Shown: positions 20,054-29,811 of the stretch, in pieces
How positions within the stretch are numbered: position 1 is the stretch's first letter
Layout: each line of letters starts with the position of its first letter
From: Geodermatophilus normandii
Lineage (GTDB): Bacteria; Actinomycetota; Actinomycetes; Mycobacteriales; Geodermatophilaceae
DNA length: 64,000 nucleotides
Direction of reading: 5' to 3'
NCBI RefSeq assembly: GCF_003182485.1
Contig: NZ_QGTX01000001.1
Span: 1,942,001 to 2,006,000 of the forward strand
Notes under the pieces: generated by a model
The model's database searches: none
The model's input: only the letters and a program-made list of their open reading frames with translations
Told to the model about the DNA's origin: nothing
Position numbers and translations under genes: made by a program

Positions 20054-20686
20054 GTGGCCGCTCCCCGTCCGCCCCGGTTCGACGCCGCAGCGGAGGAGGT
20101 GGCCCGCACCGCGGCGGCGGCCGCCGACTGGCCCGCGCTCGCCGCGGCCGCCACCCCCTGCGTCGCGTGTCCGGAGCTGGCCGCCACCCGGCAGCACGTC
20201 GTCGTCGGGGACCCCCCGCGCCGCGGACGGGCGCGGTTCGCGCTGGTCGGGGAGGCGCCGGGCGCGACCGAGGACGACACCGGCCGGCCGTTCGTCGGGA
20301 AGTCGGGGCAGCTGCTGGACCTGCTGCTGGCCGAGGCCGGCCTCGACCGTGCCGACGCCGCGGTCCTCAACATCGTGAAGTGCCGGCCGCCGGGCAACCG
20401 CACCCCGAGGACGCCGGAGGTGGCCCGCTGCAGCGGCTGGCTGCGCCGCCAGCTCGAGCTGCTGGACCCGCCCGTCGTCGTCGCGCTCGGGCTGTCCTCG
20501 GCGAAGTGGTTCCTGGGGCCGCGGACGAAGCTCGCCGAGGCGCGCGGGCGGCCGCACGACGTCGGCGGCCGGGCGGTCTGGGCCACCTACCACCCGTCGG
20601 CGGCCATCCGCTTCGGCCCGGCGGGGGCGCCGCGCGCCGGGCTGCTGGAGGACCTGACGTCGGTGGCGCGGAGCCTGGCGCCGTGA
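20054..20686 (+). CDS. uracil-DNA glycosylase, family 4-like
   Basis: The enzyme removes uracil from DNA. The 210-residue protein has motif I FALVGEAPGATEDDTGRPF followed by VGKSGQLLDLLLAEAGL, and motif III TYHPSAAIRFG. Four cysteines (CVAC near the N-terminus, VKCRPPG, VARCSGW) are placed as in iron-sulfur family 4 enzymes. The KRRIH insert that marks UdgX is absent. GTG 20054 appears leaderless. The stop overlaps tsaE. Confidence 0.88.
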   Translation: MAAPRPPRFDAAAEEVARTAAAAADWPALAAAATPCVACPELAATRQHVVVGDPPRRGRARFALVGEAPGATEDDTGRPFVGKSGQLLDLLLAEAGLDRADAAVLNIVKCRPPGNRTPRTPEVARCSGWLRRQLELLDPPVVVALGLSSAKWFLGPRTKLAEARGRPHDVGGRAVWATYHPSAAIRFGPAGAPRAGLLEDLTSVARSLAP

Positions 20687-21132
20687 GGCGCGAGCACGTC
20701 CTGCCCACGGTGGACGACACGCGCGCGCTGGGTGCCGCGCTCGCCGGCGTCGTCGCGCCGGGGGACCTGGTCGTCCTCACCGGCCCGCTGGGAGCGGGCA
20801 AGACCGCGCTGACCCAGGGACTCGGCGCGGCCCTCGGCGTCGGCGAGCCGGTCACGTCGCCGACGTTCGTCATCGCCCGCGTGCACCGCGGCGGGCGGCT
20901 GCCGCTGGTGCACGTCGACGCCTACCGGCTCGGCGGCGTCGCCGACGTCGACGACCTGGACCTCGACGCCTCGACCGAGGAGTCGGTGACCGTGGTCGAG
21001 TGGGGTGCCGGGCTGGTCGAGCGGCTGGCCGACGAGCACCTGGAGGTGCGGCTCGACCGCCGCGACGACGACGTCCGCACCGCCGTGCTGGTGCCCCACG
21101 GGCCCGGCTGGGCGGCCCGGCTCGACCCGTGA
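20683..21132 (+). CDS. tsaE: tRNA t6A biosynthesis ATPase TsaE
   Basis: TsaE is the ATPase that works with TsaB and TsaD to form threonylcarbamoyladenosine at tRNA position 37. The 149-residue product has Walker A LTGPLGAGKTALTQGLG, SPTFVIARVHR, LVHVDAYRL and VTVVEWGAG. GTG 20683 overlaps the UDG stop, and the stop overlaps the HAD gene. tsaB and tsaD follow within 3 kb. Confidence 0.96.
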   Translation: MRREHVLPTVDDTRALGAALAGVVAPGDLVVLTGPLGAGKTALTQGLGAALGVGEPVTSPTFVIARVHRGGRLPLVHVDAYRLGGVADVDDLDLDASTEESVTVVEWGAGLVERLADEHLEVRLDRRDDDVRTAVLVPHGPGWAARLDP

Positions 21133-21818
21133 GCTCCCCGGGCCGCCGCGAGGTCGTCGTCTTCGACCTGGACGGGACCCTCGTCGCCGGCGACTCCTTC
21201 GGCGCGTTCCTCCGGCACCTGCTCACCCGCCGGCGCCCCCGGCTGGCCGCGGCGCTGCTTACCGCGCCGGTGTGGCTGCCGGCGCTCGCCGTCGGCCGGC
21301 TGCGCGTCCCCGCCGAGCGCTGGCTGGTCTGGCTGGCCGCCGTGGGCCTCGACGCCGACCGGTTCGCCGCGGCGGCCCGGTCCTTCGCCGCCCAGCACGC
21401 CGGTGCGGCCGGCGGGCGCGCCGCGCCCGCCGTGCTCGCCCGGCTCCGCGAGCACGTCGGCCGCGGCGACCGGGTGGTCGTGGCCACCGCCTGCGCGACA
21501 CCGCTGGCGGCCGAGGTGTGCCGGGTGATCGGGCTCGAGGACGTCGAGGTGGTCGCCTCCGACCTGCGGCGGACCCGGTGGGGCCCGCCGGCGCCCACGG
21601 TCCCGGCCCGGGGGGAGGGCAAGGTGCAGGCGCTGCGTGCCGCGGGTGTGCCGCTGCCGCTGGACCACGCCTACTCCGACAGCGCCTCGGACCTGCCGCT
21701 GCTGCGCGCCGCGCGCGTCCCGCACCTGGTCGACCCCTCGCCGCGGGAGCTGAGGAGGCTGCGTGCGGCACTCGGTCCCGACGTCGAGGTGCTGCGCCGG
21801 GCGCAGGGACGCGGGTGA
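21129..21818 (+). CDS. HAD-superfamily phosphatase, SerB-like (IB)
   Basis: The 229-residue protein shows HAD motif I VVFDLDGTLVAGDSFGAFL, motif II VVVATACATPLAAEV, motif III GEGKVQALRAA and motif IV YSDSASDLPLL. The helical cap between motifs I and II and the LDGTL core match the HAD-IB group of phosphoserine phosphatase-like enzymes. The substrate is unknown. It sits within the overlapping tsa chain (GTGA at both ends). Confidence 0.87.
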   Translation: MSSPGRREVVVFDLDGTLVAGDSFGAFLRHLLTRRRPRLAAALLTAPVWLPALAVGRLRVPAERWLVWLAAVGLDADRFAAAARSFAAQHAGAAGGRAAPAVLARLREHVGRGDRVVVATACATPLAAEVCRVIGLEDVEVVASDLRRTRWGPPAPTVPARGEGKVQALRAAGVPLPLDHAYSDSASDLPLLRAARVPHLVDPSPRELRRLRAALGPDVEVLRRAQGRG

Positions 21819-22324
21819 GCGTCCGGGTCGAGGTCCTCGCCCTGTCCGGGCGGGTCTTCACCGCGCTGGCCGACGGCGACCTCGCCGCCGCGGCCGCCGC
21901 CGCGCCGGTACCGCTGCCGCCCGGCTTCGCCGACCCCGGCTGGGCGCCGGTCTGGCGGATGCGGGCCGCCCAGGTGGCCGCCGACCCGGCGGTCGCCGCC
22001 TGGGTCACCGGCGCCGTGCGGGACCTCGACAGCGGGCTGGTGGTCGGCCGCGCCGGCTTCCACGGCCCGCCCGACGCCCGCGGCACGGTCGAGGTCGGCT
22101 ACGCCGTGCTGCCGGAGCACCGGCGCCGCGGCTACGCCCGCGCCGCCCTGGCCGTGCTGCTCGACCGGGCACGCCGCGAGCCGGACGTGCGGGTGGTGCG
22201 CCTGTCGATCGCGCCGGACAACACGGCCTCGCAGGCGGTGGCGCGGCCGTTCGGCTTCCGGGTCGTGGGGGAGCAGGTCGACGAGGTGGACGGTCCCGAG
22301 GTCGTGTACGAGCGGGACGTGTGA
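21815..22324 (+). CDS. GNAT-family acetyltransferase
   Basis: The 169-residue protein contains the GNAT acetyl-CoA motif VLPEHRRRGYARAALAVLLD and the following strand RVVRLSIAPDNTASQAVARP. The N-terminal half (VFTALADGDLAAAAAAAPVP) resembles RimJ/RimL-type proteins. The substrate is unknown. GTG 21815 overlaps the HAD stop; its own stop overlaps the NUDIX gene. Confidence 0.85.
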   Translation: MSVRVEVLALSGRVFTALADGDLAAAAAAAPVPLPPGFADPGWAPVWRMRAAQVAADPAVAAWVTGAVRDLDSGLVVGRAGFHGPPDARGTVEVGYAVLPEHRRRGYARAALAVLLDRARREPDVRVVRLSIAPDNTASQAVARPFGFRVVGEQVDEVDGPEVVYERDV

Positions 22325-22740
22325 CCGGCCGCTCCGTCGTCGCGGGCGTGCTCGTCCGGGACGACCGGGTGCTGCTCGGCCACCGGTCGCCGTCGCGCCG
22401 CTGGTACCCCGACGTGTGGGACTTCCCCGGCGGGCACGTCGAGCCGGGGGAGGACGGGGCCGCCGCGCTGGCCCGGGAGCTGCGCGAGGAGGTCGGCGTG
22501 ACACCGCGGGAGGCCGAACCCGTGCTCACCGTCGACGACGGCGACGTGCACCTCGTCCTGTACGTCGTCCGCGCCTGGGACGGCGACCCGCGCGACCTGC
22601 AGCCGGACGAGCACGACGAGCTGCGCTGGGTCACGGCCGCCGAGCTGCGCGGGCTGCGCCTGGCGCACCCGTCCTACGCCGGGCTGGTGCAGCGGCTGGT
22701 CGGGCCCGGCCCGGCACGGGACCGCGCGGCCGCGGACTAA
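22321..22740 (+). CDS. NUDIX hydrolase
   Basis: The 139-residue protein has a complete Nudix box, GGHVEPGEDGAAALARELRE followed by EVGV, fitting Gx5Ex7REUxEExGU. RSPSRRWYPDVWDFPG and the short beta-grasp shape resemble MutT-like or 8-oxo-dGTP enzymes, but the specific nucleotide cannot be named. GTG 22321 overlaps the GNAT stop. The TAA stop (22738-22740) also forms part of the tsaB -10 element. Confidence 0.88.
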   Translation: MTGRSVVAGVLVRDDRVLLGHRSPSRRWYPDVWDFPGGHVEPGEDGAAALARELREEVGVTPREAEPVLTVDDGDVHLVLYVVRAWDGDPRDLQPDEHDELRWVTAAELRGLRLAHPSYAGLVQRLVGPGPARDRAAAD

Positions 22741-22743
22741 CCT
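22738..22743 (+). promoter_or_regulatory. -10 element for leaderless tsaB
   Basis: TAACCT starts with the TAA stop of the NUDIX gene and ends eight bases before GTG 22752. This gives tsaB-rimI-tsaD a possible promoter of their own. Confidence 0.45.
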
Positions 22744-22751
22744 GGCGTCCC

Positions 22752-23387
22752 GTGCTCGTCCTCGCCCTCGACACCGCGACCCCCACGCTGGTCGCCGGGG
22801 TCGCCCGCCGGTCGGGGAGCGGTGTCGAGGTGCTCGCCGAGCGGGCGGTGCCCTCGGGCAACCGGCACGCCGAGCTGCTGGTCCCCGCCGTGCGCGAGGC
22901 GCTCGCCGCGGCCGGCCTGGCCCTCGCCGACGTCGACGCCGTCGTGGCGGGCCTCGGCCCGGGGCCGTTCACCGGCCTGCGGGTCGGTGTGGTCACCGCC
23001 GCGGCGCTGGCCGACGCGCGCGGCGTCCCCGCCGTCGGCGTCTGCTCGTTGGACGCGGTCGGCTCGGGCGCGCGCACCGTGGTCACCGACGCCCGCCGCA
23101 AGGAGGTCTACTGGGCCGCCTACGACGCCGCGGGCTCCCGGGTGGACGGTCCCGGCGTCGTCCGGCCGGAGGACGCCCGGCTGAGCGGCCCGCTCGTCGG
23201 CGACCCGCGCTTCGCCGAGCGGCTGGGGGCGCCGGTCGAGCCCGCCGAGGTGACGACCGCCGGGCTGCTGCGCGCCGCGGCGCCCCTGCTCGACGACCCC
23301 TCGTCCGCCGGTCCGCTGGTGCCGCTGTACCTGCGCCGGCCCGACGCCGTGCCGCCCACGTCGTTCAAGCCGGTGACGACGTCGTGA
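22752..23387 (+). CDS. tsaB: tRNA t6A biosynthesis protein TsaB
   Basis: TsaB is the catalytically inactive ASKHA partner that activates TsaD. The 211-residue protein shows [51 protein letters not shown] and [17 protein letters not shown] 22752 is the start with family similarity. The stop overlaps rimI. Confidence 0.95.
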   Translation: MLVLALDTATPTLVAGVARRSGSGVEVLAERAVPSGNRHAELLVPAVREALAAAGLALADVDAVVAGLGPGPFTGLRVGVVTAAALADARGVPAVGVCSLDAVGSGARTVVTDARRKEVYWAAYDAAGSRVDGPGVVRPEDARLSGPLVGDPRFAERLGAPVEPAEVTTAGLLRAAAPLLDDPSSAGPLVPLYLRRPDAVPPTSFKPVTTS

Positions 23388-23830
23388 GTGCCCGCCTGCG
23401 GCCCATGCGGCTGGCCGACCTCGACGCCGTCCTGGCGTTGGAGGAGGAGCTCTTCGCGCCCGACACCTGGACCCGCGCGATGTACCGCGACGAGCTCGCC
23501 CGCACCGACACCCGCCACTACCTGGTCGCCGAGGACGCGGGGGTGGTGGTCGGCTACGCCGGGCTGATCGCCTACGACGACGAGGCGCACGTGGCCACCA
23601 TCGGCGTCGCCACCGGCCGGCAGGGGGAGGGCATCGGTGCCCAGCTGCTCGACGCGCTGCTGGCCGAGGCCGACCGGCGCAGCCCCGTGGTCCTGCTCGA
23701 GGTGCGGGCCGACAACGAGCTGGCGCAGGGGCTCTACCGGCGGCGCGGGTTCACCGAGATCGGCCGGCGGCGCGGCTACTACCAGCCGAGCAACACCGAC
23801 GCGGTCGTGATGAAGCGGGAGAAGACGTGA
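23384..23830 (+). CDS. rimI: ribosomal protein S18-alanine N-acetyltransferase RimI
   Basis: RimI acetylates the N-terminus of ribosomal protein S18. The 148-residue GNAT protein has [39 protein letters not shown] and [20 protein letters not shown] followed by GYY. Placement between tsaB and tsaD is conserved in actinobacteria (Rv3420c position). GTG overlaps at both ends indicate coupled translation. Confidence 0.94.
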   Translation: MSARLRPMRLADLDAVLALEEELFAPDTWTRAMYRDELARTDTRHYLVAEDAGVVVGYAGLIAYDDEAHVATIGVATGRQGEGIGAQLLDALLAEADRRSPVVLLEVRADNELAQGLYRRRGFTEIGRRRGYYQPSNTDAVVMKREKT

Positions 23831-24861
23831 CCGAGCCGCTGGTCATCGGGTTCGAGACCTCGTGCGACGAGACCGGCGTCGGGATCGTCCGCGGGCACAC
23901 GCTGCTCGCCGACGCGCTGGCGACGTCGATGGCCGAACACGAGCGCTTCGGCGGCGTCGTGCCCGAGATCGCCTCCCGGGCGCACCTGGAGGCGATGGTC
24001 CCCACCGTGCACCGCGCGCTGGCCGAGGCGGGGGTGTCCGCCTCCGACGTCGACGCCGTCGCGGTCACCGCCGGGCCGGGGCTCACCGGCGCGCTGCTGG
24101 TCGGGCTGGCCGCCGCCAAGGCGTACGCGCTCGCGCTGGACAGGCCGCTGTACGGGGTCAACCACCTGGCCGCGCACGTCGCCGTCGACGAGCTGCAGCA
24201 CGGCCCGCTGGCCGAGCCGTCGCTGGCGCTGCTGGTGTCCGGCGGGCACAGCTCGCTGCTGCTCGTGCCCGACCTCGCCCAGGAGGTGCAGTCCCTCGGC
24301 CGCACCGTCGACGACGCCGCCGGCGAGGCCTTCGACAAGGTCGCCCGCGTGCTCGGCCTGCCCTTCCCCGGCGGCCCGCCCGTCGACCGCGCCGCCCGCG
24401 AGGGGGACCGGTCGGCCGTCGACTTCCCGCGCGGGCTCACGGGCCCCCGCGACGCGCCCTACGACTTCAGCTTCTCGGGCCTCAAGACCGCCGTCGCGCG
24501 CTGGGTCGAGGCCCGGCGCAGGGCGGGGGAGCCGGTGCCGGTGGCCGACGTCGCGGCGTCGTTCCAGGAGGCGGTCGCCGACGTGCTGACCGCCAAGGCG
24601 GTGCGCGCCTGCCGCGACCACGGCGTCGACCACCTCGTGCTCGGCGGGGGAGTGGCGGCCAACTCGCGGCTGCGGGCGCTGGCCGAGGAGCGCTGCGCCG
24701 CGGCCGGGATCGTGCTGCGGGTGCCCAGCCCGAAGCTGTGCACCGACAACGGCGCGATGGTCGCCGCGCTCGGCTCCCGGCTGGTCGCCGCCGGCGTGCA
24801 GCCGTCGGCGCCCGACCTGGGTGCCGACAGCTCCCTGCCGATCGACGTCGTCAGCCGCTGA
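23827..24861 (+). CDS. tsaD: tRNA N6-threonylcarbamoyladenosine transferase TsaD
   Basis: TsaD transfers threonylcarbamoyl to A37 of tRNAs. The 344-residue protein has [16 protein letters not shown], the metal-binding [59 protein letters not shown] and [17 protein letters not shown]. It ends the tsa chain. Its last 11 bases overlap the convergent Clp-N gene. Confidence 0.97.
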   Translation: MTEPLVIGFETSCDETGVGIVRGHTLLADALATSMAEHERFGGVVPEIASRAHLEAMVPTVHRALAEAGVSASDVDAVAVTAGPGLTGALLVGLAAAKAYALALDRPLYGVNHLAAHVAVDELQHGPLAEPSLALLVSGGHSSLLLVPDLAQEVQSLGRTVDDAAGEAFDKVARVLGLPFPGGPPVDRAAREGDRSAVDFPRGLTGPRDAPYDFSFSGLKTAVARWVEARRRAGEPVPVADVAASFQEAVADVLTAKAVRACRDHGVDHLVLGGGVAANSRLRALAEERCAAAGIVLRVPSPKLCTDNGAMVAALGSRLVAAGVQPSAPDLGADSSLPIDVVSR

Positions 24862-25327
24862 CGGCGGCGCGGAGCCGGTCCCGGTCGACGCCGAGGGACT
24901 CCAGCGCGCGGACCGCGGTGCCGCGCTCGAGGTCGCACACCGCGGCGACGACGTGCGCGCCCCGCAGCGGGGAGGCCGCCGCCCTCGCCGCCGCGACCGC
25001 GGCGCGGAAGACCTGCTGGGCCTGCGGCGTCGAGCGCATCGGGCCGGTGGCGGGTCCGCGCAGCGCGGGCTCGCCGGACTCCGCGCCGACGCCGACCGAG
25101 GCGAGCGCCGCCGTGTGGGCGGCCTCGACGGCCGCGCGCAGCCCGTCCGGGTCGACCCCCACGCGGGCCAGGGCGGCGGACGCCGTCCCGTCGGGCAGCG
25201 CGGTGGCGGCCAGCAGGAGGTGTTCCGGTCCCGGCGTCCGCTCCCCGCCGCGGCGCGCCTCGGTCTCCGCGCCGGTCAGCAACGCCCGCACCGTCCGCAG
25301 GTCCCGCAGTGCGGTGACGATCCCCAT
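24851..25327 (-). CDS. stand-alone Clp N-domain (Clp R) protein
   Basis: The 158-residue product contains two Clp-N repeats and no AAA+ module. The first is [19 protein letters not shown] followed by [15 protein letters not shown]; the second is [19 protein letters not shown] followed by [12 protein letters not shown] and [15 protein letters not shown]. In ClpA and ClpC this domain binds substrates and adaptors, so a free copy could act as adaptor, decoy or sensor. ATG 25327 abuts the stop of the upstream HTH gene, so the two form an operon. Confidence 0.85.
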   Translation of the reverse strand: MGIVTALRDLRTVRALLTGAETEARRGGERTPGPEHLLLAATALPDGTASAALARVGVDPDGLRAAVEAAHTAALASVGVGAESGEPALRGPATGPMRSTPQAQQVFRAAVAAARAAASPLRGAHVVAAVCDLERGTAVRALESLGVDRDRLRAAVSG

Positions 25328-25569
25328 CAGTCAGTCCTCTCGGGTCGGTGCCCGCGCCGCGCGCGGACCTCGGTGGCGAACCTCTTGTGGGCGGCCTGCG
25401 CGCTGATGCCGAGCGCCTCGCCGACCTGGGCCCACGTCCAGCCCCGGCCGACCGCCTCGGCCACCGCCTCGACCTCGAGCCGGCCCGCGAGCCGGCGCAG
25501 GGCGACGACGGCGGCGAGCGCCGCCTCGGGGTCCTCGGGACCCGGGACGTCGAGGTGTCCGGCCGCCAC
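25327..25569 (-). CDS. small HTH regulator paired with Clp-N protein
   Basis: The 80-residue protein is mostly helical and carries an HTH near residues 38-66, WAQVGEALGISAQAAHKRF, like sigma-region-4 or KorB-style DNA readers. A basic tail follows (RARRGHRPERTD). GTG 25569 probably coincides with the transcription start. Two near-identical palindromes overlap its promoter, so autoregulation is the simplest reading. The Clp-N partner may modulate or degrade it. Confidence 0.8.
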   Translation of the reverse strand: MAAGHLDVPGPEDPEAALAAVVALRRLAGRLEVEAVAEAVGRGWTWAQVGEALGISAQAAHKRFATEVRARRGHRPERTD

Positions 25570-25616
25570 GCCATCAACCTAGGTTGATGGCGTGGGTCTC
25601 GTCAACCTGGGTTGAT
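25567..25616 (-). promoter_or_regulatory. leaderless promoter under two palindromic operators
   Basis: On the minus strand, TTGACG (25605-25600), an 18-base spacer and TAGGTT (25581-25576) form a near-consensus promoter. The GTG start lies six bases beyond the -10. ATCAACCTAGGTTGAT (25573-25588), a perfect palindrome flanked by further pairing to 20 bp, covers the -10. GTCAACCTGGGTTGAT (25601-25616), two mismatches away, covers the -35. Centres are 28 bp apart. The -35 also overlaps the stop of the upstream methyltransferase gene. Confidence 0.8.
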
Positions 25617-26839
25617 GTCGCACACGAGTGCGGTCGGGGCGCCGGCCACCCGGGTGACGACGACGGTCGCCGTGCCTGCGCCCGGGCCGCGCAGCTGCCG
25701 GGCGAGCGTCTCCGGCTCGATCGCCGAGCCGCGCTTCTTGACCACCACCCGGCCGACGCCGCGCGCCCGCAGCGCGGCCTTCAGCCGCTTGAGGCCGAAG
25801 GGCAGCACCTCCTCGACCCGGTAGGAGCTGACCCACGGGCTCTGCACCCGGTCGTCAGAGGTCAGGTAGGCGATCGTCGGGTCGACCAGCGTGGCGTCCA
25901 GCTCCGCCGCCACGAGGGCCACCAGGCCCGAGCGGATCACGGCGGGATCGGGCTCGTGCAGCCACCCGCGCACCGGACCGGTGCCGGCGGGTCCGGGGTC
26001 GGCGCCGGCGGTCAGCTCGTGCGCCGTCCCGTCGCGCACGACGGTCGCGCGCCGCCAGGTCTCCGACACCCCGCGCCCCCACAGCAGGGCCTCGACGATC
26101 GACCCGCGCACCGACACCCACTCGGCCTCGACGCTCGCGGGCACCCGCTCGTGGTCCAGGCCCGGCGCCACCTTGACCACCGCGCGCGGCACCCGGTCGA
26201 GCAGGGTGACCACCGTCGGCCACGGCGGCGACCAGCGGTCGGGGTCGAGCAACCGCCGTCCGCCGGCCCGTCGGGCGGGGTCGAGCACCGCGGCGCCGCA
26301 GCCGGCCACCTCCCCGCCGCGGGCGGCCGCCACCAGCTCGACGACGTCGCCGGCGACCACCCACACGTCGTCGTCCACCCCGAGGGCCGCGGCGTTGGCG
26401 GCGGTCAGCTCCCGGGCGACCGGGTCGCGGTCGACGGCGAGCACCCGCGCGCCGGCCCGCGCCAGGGCGACGGTGTCGGTGCCGGCGGCGCAGCCGAGGT
26501 CGGCGGCGGAGTCGGTGCCGTCGGCGAGCAGCCGGGCGGCGCGGCGGGCGGCGAGCTCGGGACGGCCGGCCTGCTCGAGGGTGTCCGCGGTGAGGAACAG
26601 CCGGTCGGCGTCGGCGCCGAACACCGGCCGGGCGCGCTCCCGCAGCCGGGCGAGCTCCCACGCCGGGCCGGCGAGCTCCGGGCCGACCTCGGCGCGCAGC
26701 CGGGCGACGCCGGCGAGGACGTCGGCGCCCCCGCCAGCAGTGCCGCGGCCCGCGCGGTGGCCGCCACCCCCTCCGGTGTGCGGAGGAGGGGGAGGGCGTG
26801 GTCGGGCACGAGGCCAGCCTCCCGCAGGAGGCCGTCCAC
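25602..26839 (-). CDS. SAM-dependent methyltransferase, THUMP-like domain (frameshifted)
   Basis: The product of about 413 residues has the SAM-binding motif [19 protein letters not shown], then [17 protein letters not shown], and a C-terminal THUMP-like domain ([37 protein letters not shown]). Actinobacterial proteins of this type are predicted RNA methyltransferases. GTG 26839 gives [20 protein letters not shown]. The frame must shift at a C5 run (26728-26732 on the plus strand) to read [16 protein letters not shown]; one missing base explains it. It is divergent from groES. Confidence 0.82.
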
Positions 26840-26855
26840 CGAACCGGCGACCCGG

Positions 26856-26890
26856 TTGAGTGGCTGGCACTCTCGTGGGTAGAGTGCCAA
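26856..26890 (+). promoter_or_regulatory. groES promoter with CIRCE operator
   Basis: CTGGCACTC (26864-26872), nine bases, then GAGTGCCAA (26882-26890) is a near-perfect CIRCE element, the HrcA operator. A promoter TTGAGT (26856-26861), 18-base spacer, TAGAGT (26880-26885) is interleaved with it, so HrcA would block polymerase directly. Transcription should start near 26892, leaving a leader of about 100 bases. A half-match to an HspR HAIR site (TTGAGT-N7-ACTC) also overlaps but is weak. Confidence 0.9.
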
Positions 26891-26991
26891 TCGACACGGG
26901 CAGGCGCCTGACCCCCGCGACGGCAGGCCCGGCCCCCGTGCCACAGCATGTGAGACCACCCGCCGTCCGATCCCGAAGGGGGCGTCACCTC

Positions 26992-27300
26992 GTGACGACC
27001 GCTACCAAGGTCAACATCAAGCCGCTCGAGGACCGCGTCGTCGTCCAGGCCAACGAGGCCGAGACCACCACCGCCTCCGGCCTGGTCATCCCGGACACCG
27101 CCAAGGAGAAGCCGCAGGAGGGCACGGTCATCGCCGTGGGCCCCGGCCGCATCGACGACAACGGCAACCGCGTCCCGCTCGACGTCAACGTCGGCGACGT
27201 CGTCATCTACTCGAAGTACGGCGGCACCGAGGTCAAGTACGCCGGCGAGGAGTACCTCGTGCTCTCCGCCCGCGACCTGCTCGCCGTCGTGGAGAAGTAG
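26992..27300 (+). CDS. groES: co-chaperonin GroES
   Basis: GroES is the heptameric lid of the GroEL chamber. The 102-residue protein has [20 protein letters not shown], the mobile loop [19 protein letters not shown], and [23 protein letters not shown] 26992 follows GAAGGGGG; the frame is open further upstream but without similarity. HrcA-CIRCE control is predicted. Confidence 0.98.
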   Translation: MTTATKVNIKPLEDRVVVQANEAETTTASGLVIPDTAKEKPQEGTVIAVGPGRIDDNGNRVPLDVNVGDVVIYSKYGGTEVKYAGEEYLVLSARDLLAVVEK

Positions 27301-27301
27301 A

Positions 27302-27358
27302 AGGACCCCCCGCCCCCCCACTCGCTCGCGAGCTCGCGAGCGGGACTCGCAGGGGGCC
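27302..27358. repeat. palindromic repeat family 1, copy 2
   Basis: The core CGCTCGCGAGCTCGCGAGCG (27323-27342) is a 20-bp perfect palindrome. Outer arms ggaccccc (27303-27310) and agggggcc (27351-27358) pair apart from one mismatch. It starts at the groES stop and is the best-preserved copy in the window. Confidence 0.7.
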
Positions 27359-27375
27359 GCACCACCTGCTCTGAC

Positions 27376-29101
<1,726 letters not shown>

Positions 29102-29114
29102 CGGCTGCCGCCGC

Positions 29115-29198
29115 GCACGACCACGTGAGCTGATCGTGCGGCGTCCTGGCCCACCGCCGGCGGTGGGCCAGGACGCGCCGCGGTGAGCCCGGACGGCG
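29115..29198. repeat. palindromic repeat family 2, copy B
   Basis: It aligns over about 84 bases with the copy after glmS. The first palindrome is 29115-29139; the second is ggcccaccg (29148-29156) with cggtgggcc (29161-29169). Relative to copy A one base pair has changed on both arms (T-A to C-G), which points to selection for pairing or to a shared palindromic ancestor. It begins 14 bases after the groEL stop. Confidence 0.75.
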
Positions 29199-29210
29199 CA
29201 CCGCACACGA

Positions 29211-29250
29211 CGAGAGGGCCGGTCCAGCGACTGCTGGACCGGCCCTCTCG
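29211..29250. terminator. bidirectional terminator groEL/whiB3
   Basis: CGAGAGGGCCGGTCCAG (29211-29227) pairs perfectly over 17 bp with 29234-29250 around the loop cgactg. It lies between the convergent groEL and whiB3/whiD genes and should end both transcripts. Confidence 0.85.
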
Positions 29251-29265
29251 GGGTCTTCGGGGGTG

Positions 29266-29565
29266 CTACACCCCTGCGGCGACGGCGGCGGGCTCCGCGG
29301 CGATCAGCCGGGCCCGCTCCTCCTCGCTCATGCCGCCCCACACGCCGTAGGGCTCCCGGACGCTCAGCGCGTGCTTCAGGCAGGCCTCGACGACCGGGCA
29401 CTTGCCGCAGACGGCCTTGGCGGCGGCCTGGCGACGCGCCCGGGCGGGGCCGCGCTCGCCGTCGGGGTGGAAGAACAGGGCGGTGCTCTCACCACGGCAG
29501 GAGCCGTGCAGCTGCCAGTCCCACACCTCGGCAACGGGCGTCGGGAGACGGCGGATGTCGGCCAT
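29266..29565 (-). CDS. whiB3: WhiB-family Fe-S regulator, WhiB3/WhiD type
   Basis: The 99-residue protein has the four cluster ligands Cys23, Cys53, Cys56 and Cys62 (SCRG, AVCGKCPVVEAC) and the turn motif PYGVWGGMSEEER. VAEVWDWQLHGSCRG and FFHPDGERG mark the WhiB3/WhiD subgroup rather than WhiB1 or WhiB2. These proteins bind a [4Fe-4S] cluster, contact the main sigma factor and respond to NO or O2. ATG 29565 follows GAGGAGGA. The position beside groEL1 matches Rv3416 and, with bldM, the Streptomyces whiD locus. Confidence 0.92.
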   Translation of the reverse strand: MADIRRLPTPVAEVWDWQLHGSCRGESTALFFHPDGERGPARARRQAAAKAVCGKCPVVEACLKHALSVREPYGVWGGMSEEERARLIAAEPAAVAAGV

Positions 29566-29811
29566 GTCGGTCCTCCTCGGCTCAGTGCGAGCCGGAGGGG
29601 GCGGTCCGGTCGCAGGGAGCCGGTGCCCGAGGGCCAGGAGGGTCAAACACCCCGGGATCGAGCATTTTCCCGGCCGCCGTCTCCCTCCGCAGGGTGATCA
29701 CGGGTGTTCCCTCCGGTCACTGCCGGTCATGGTGTCTTCCAGGCCGTTGCCGTTCCGGGTCACACGACGATCCGGGTGCCCTCCACGGCCGGGGGAGACG
29801 AGGAGCACAGC

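Noticed and set aside
26856..26874. True HAIR (HspR) operator upstream of groES
   Set aside because: Only TTGAGT-N7-ACTC matches; the second half diverges after four bases.
29566..29811. BldM or WhiB binding sites between whiB3 and bldM
   Set aside because: GTGATCAC and a direct ccggtca pair are present, but no convincing 16-bp BldM palindrome was found.
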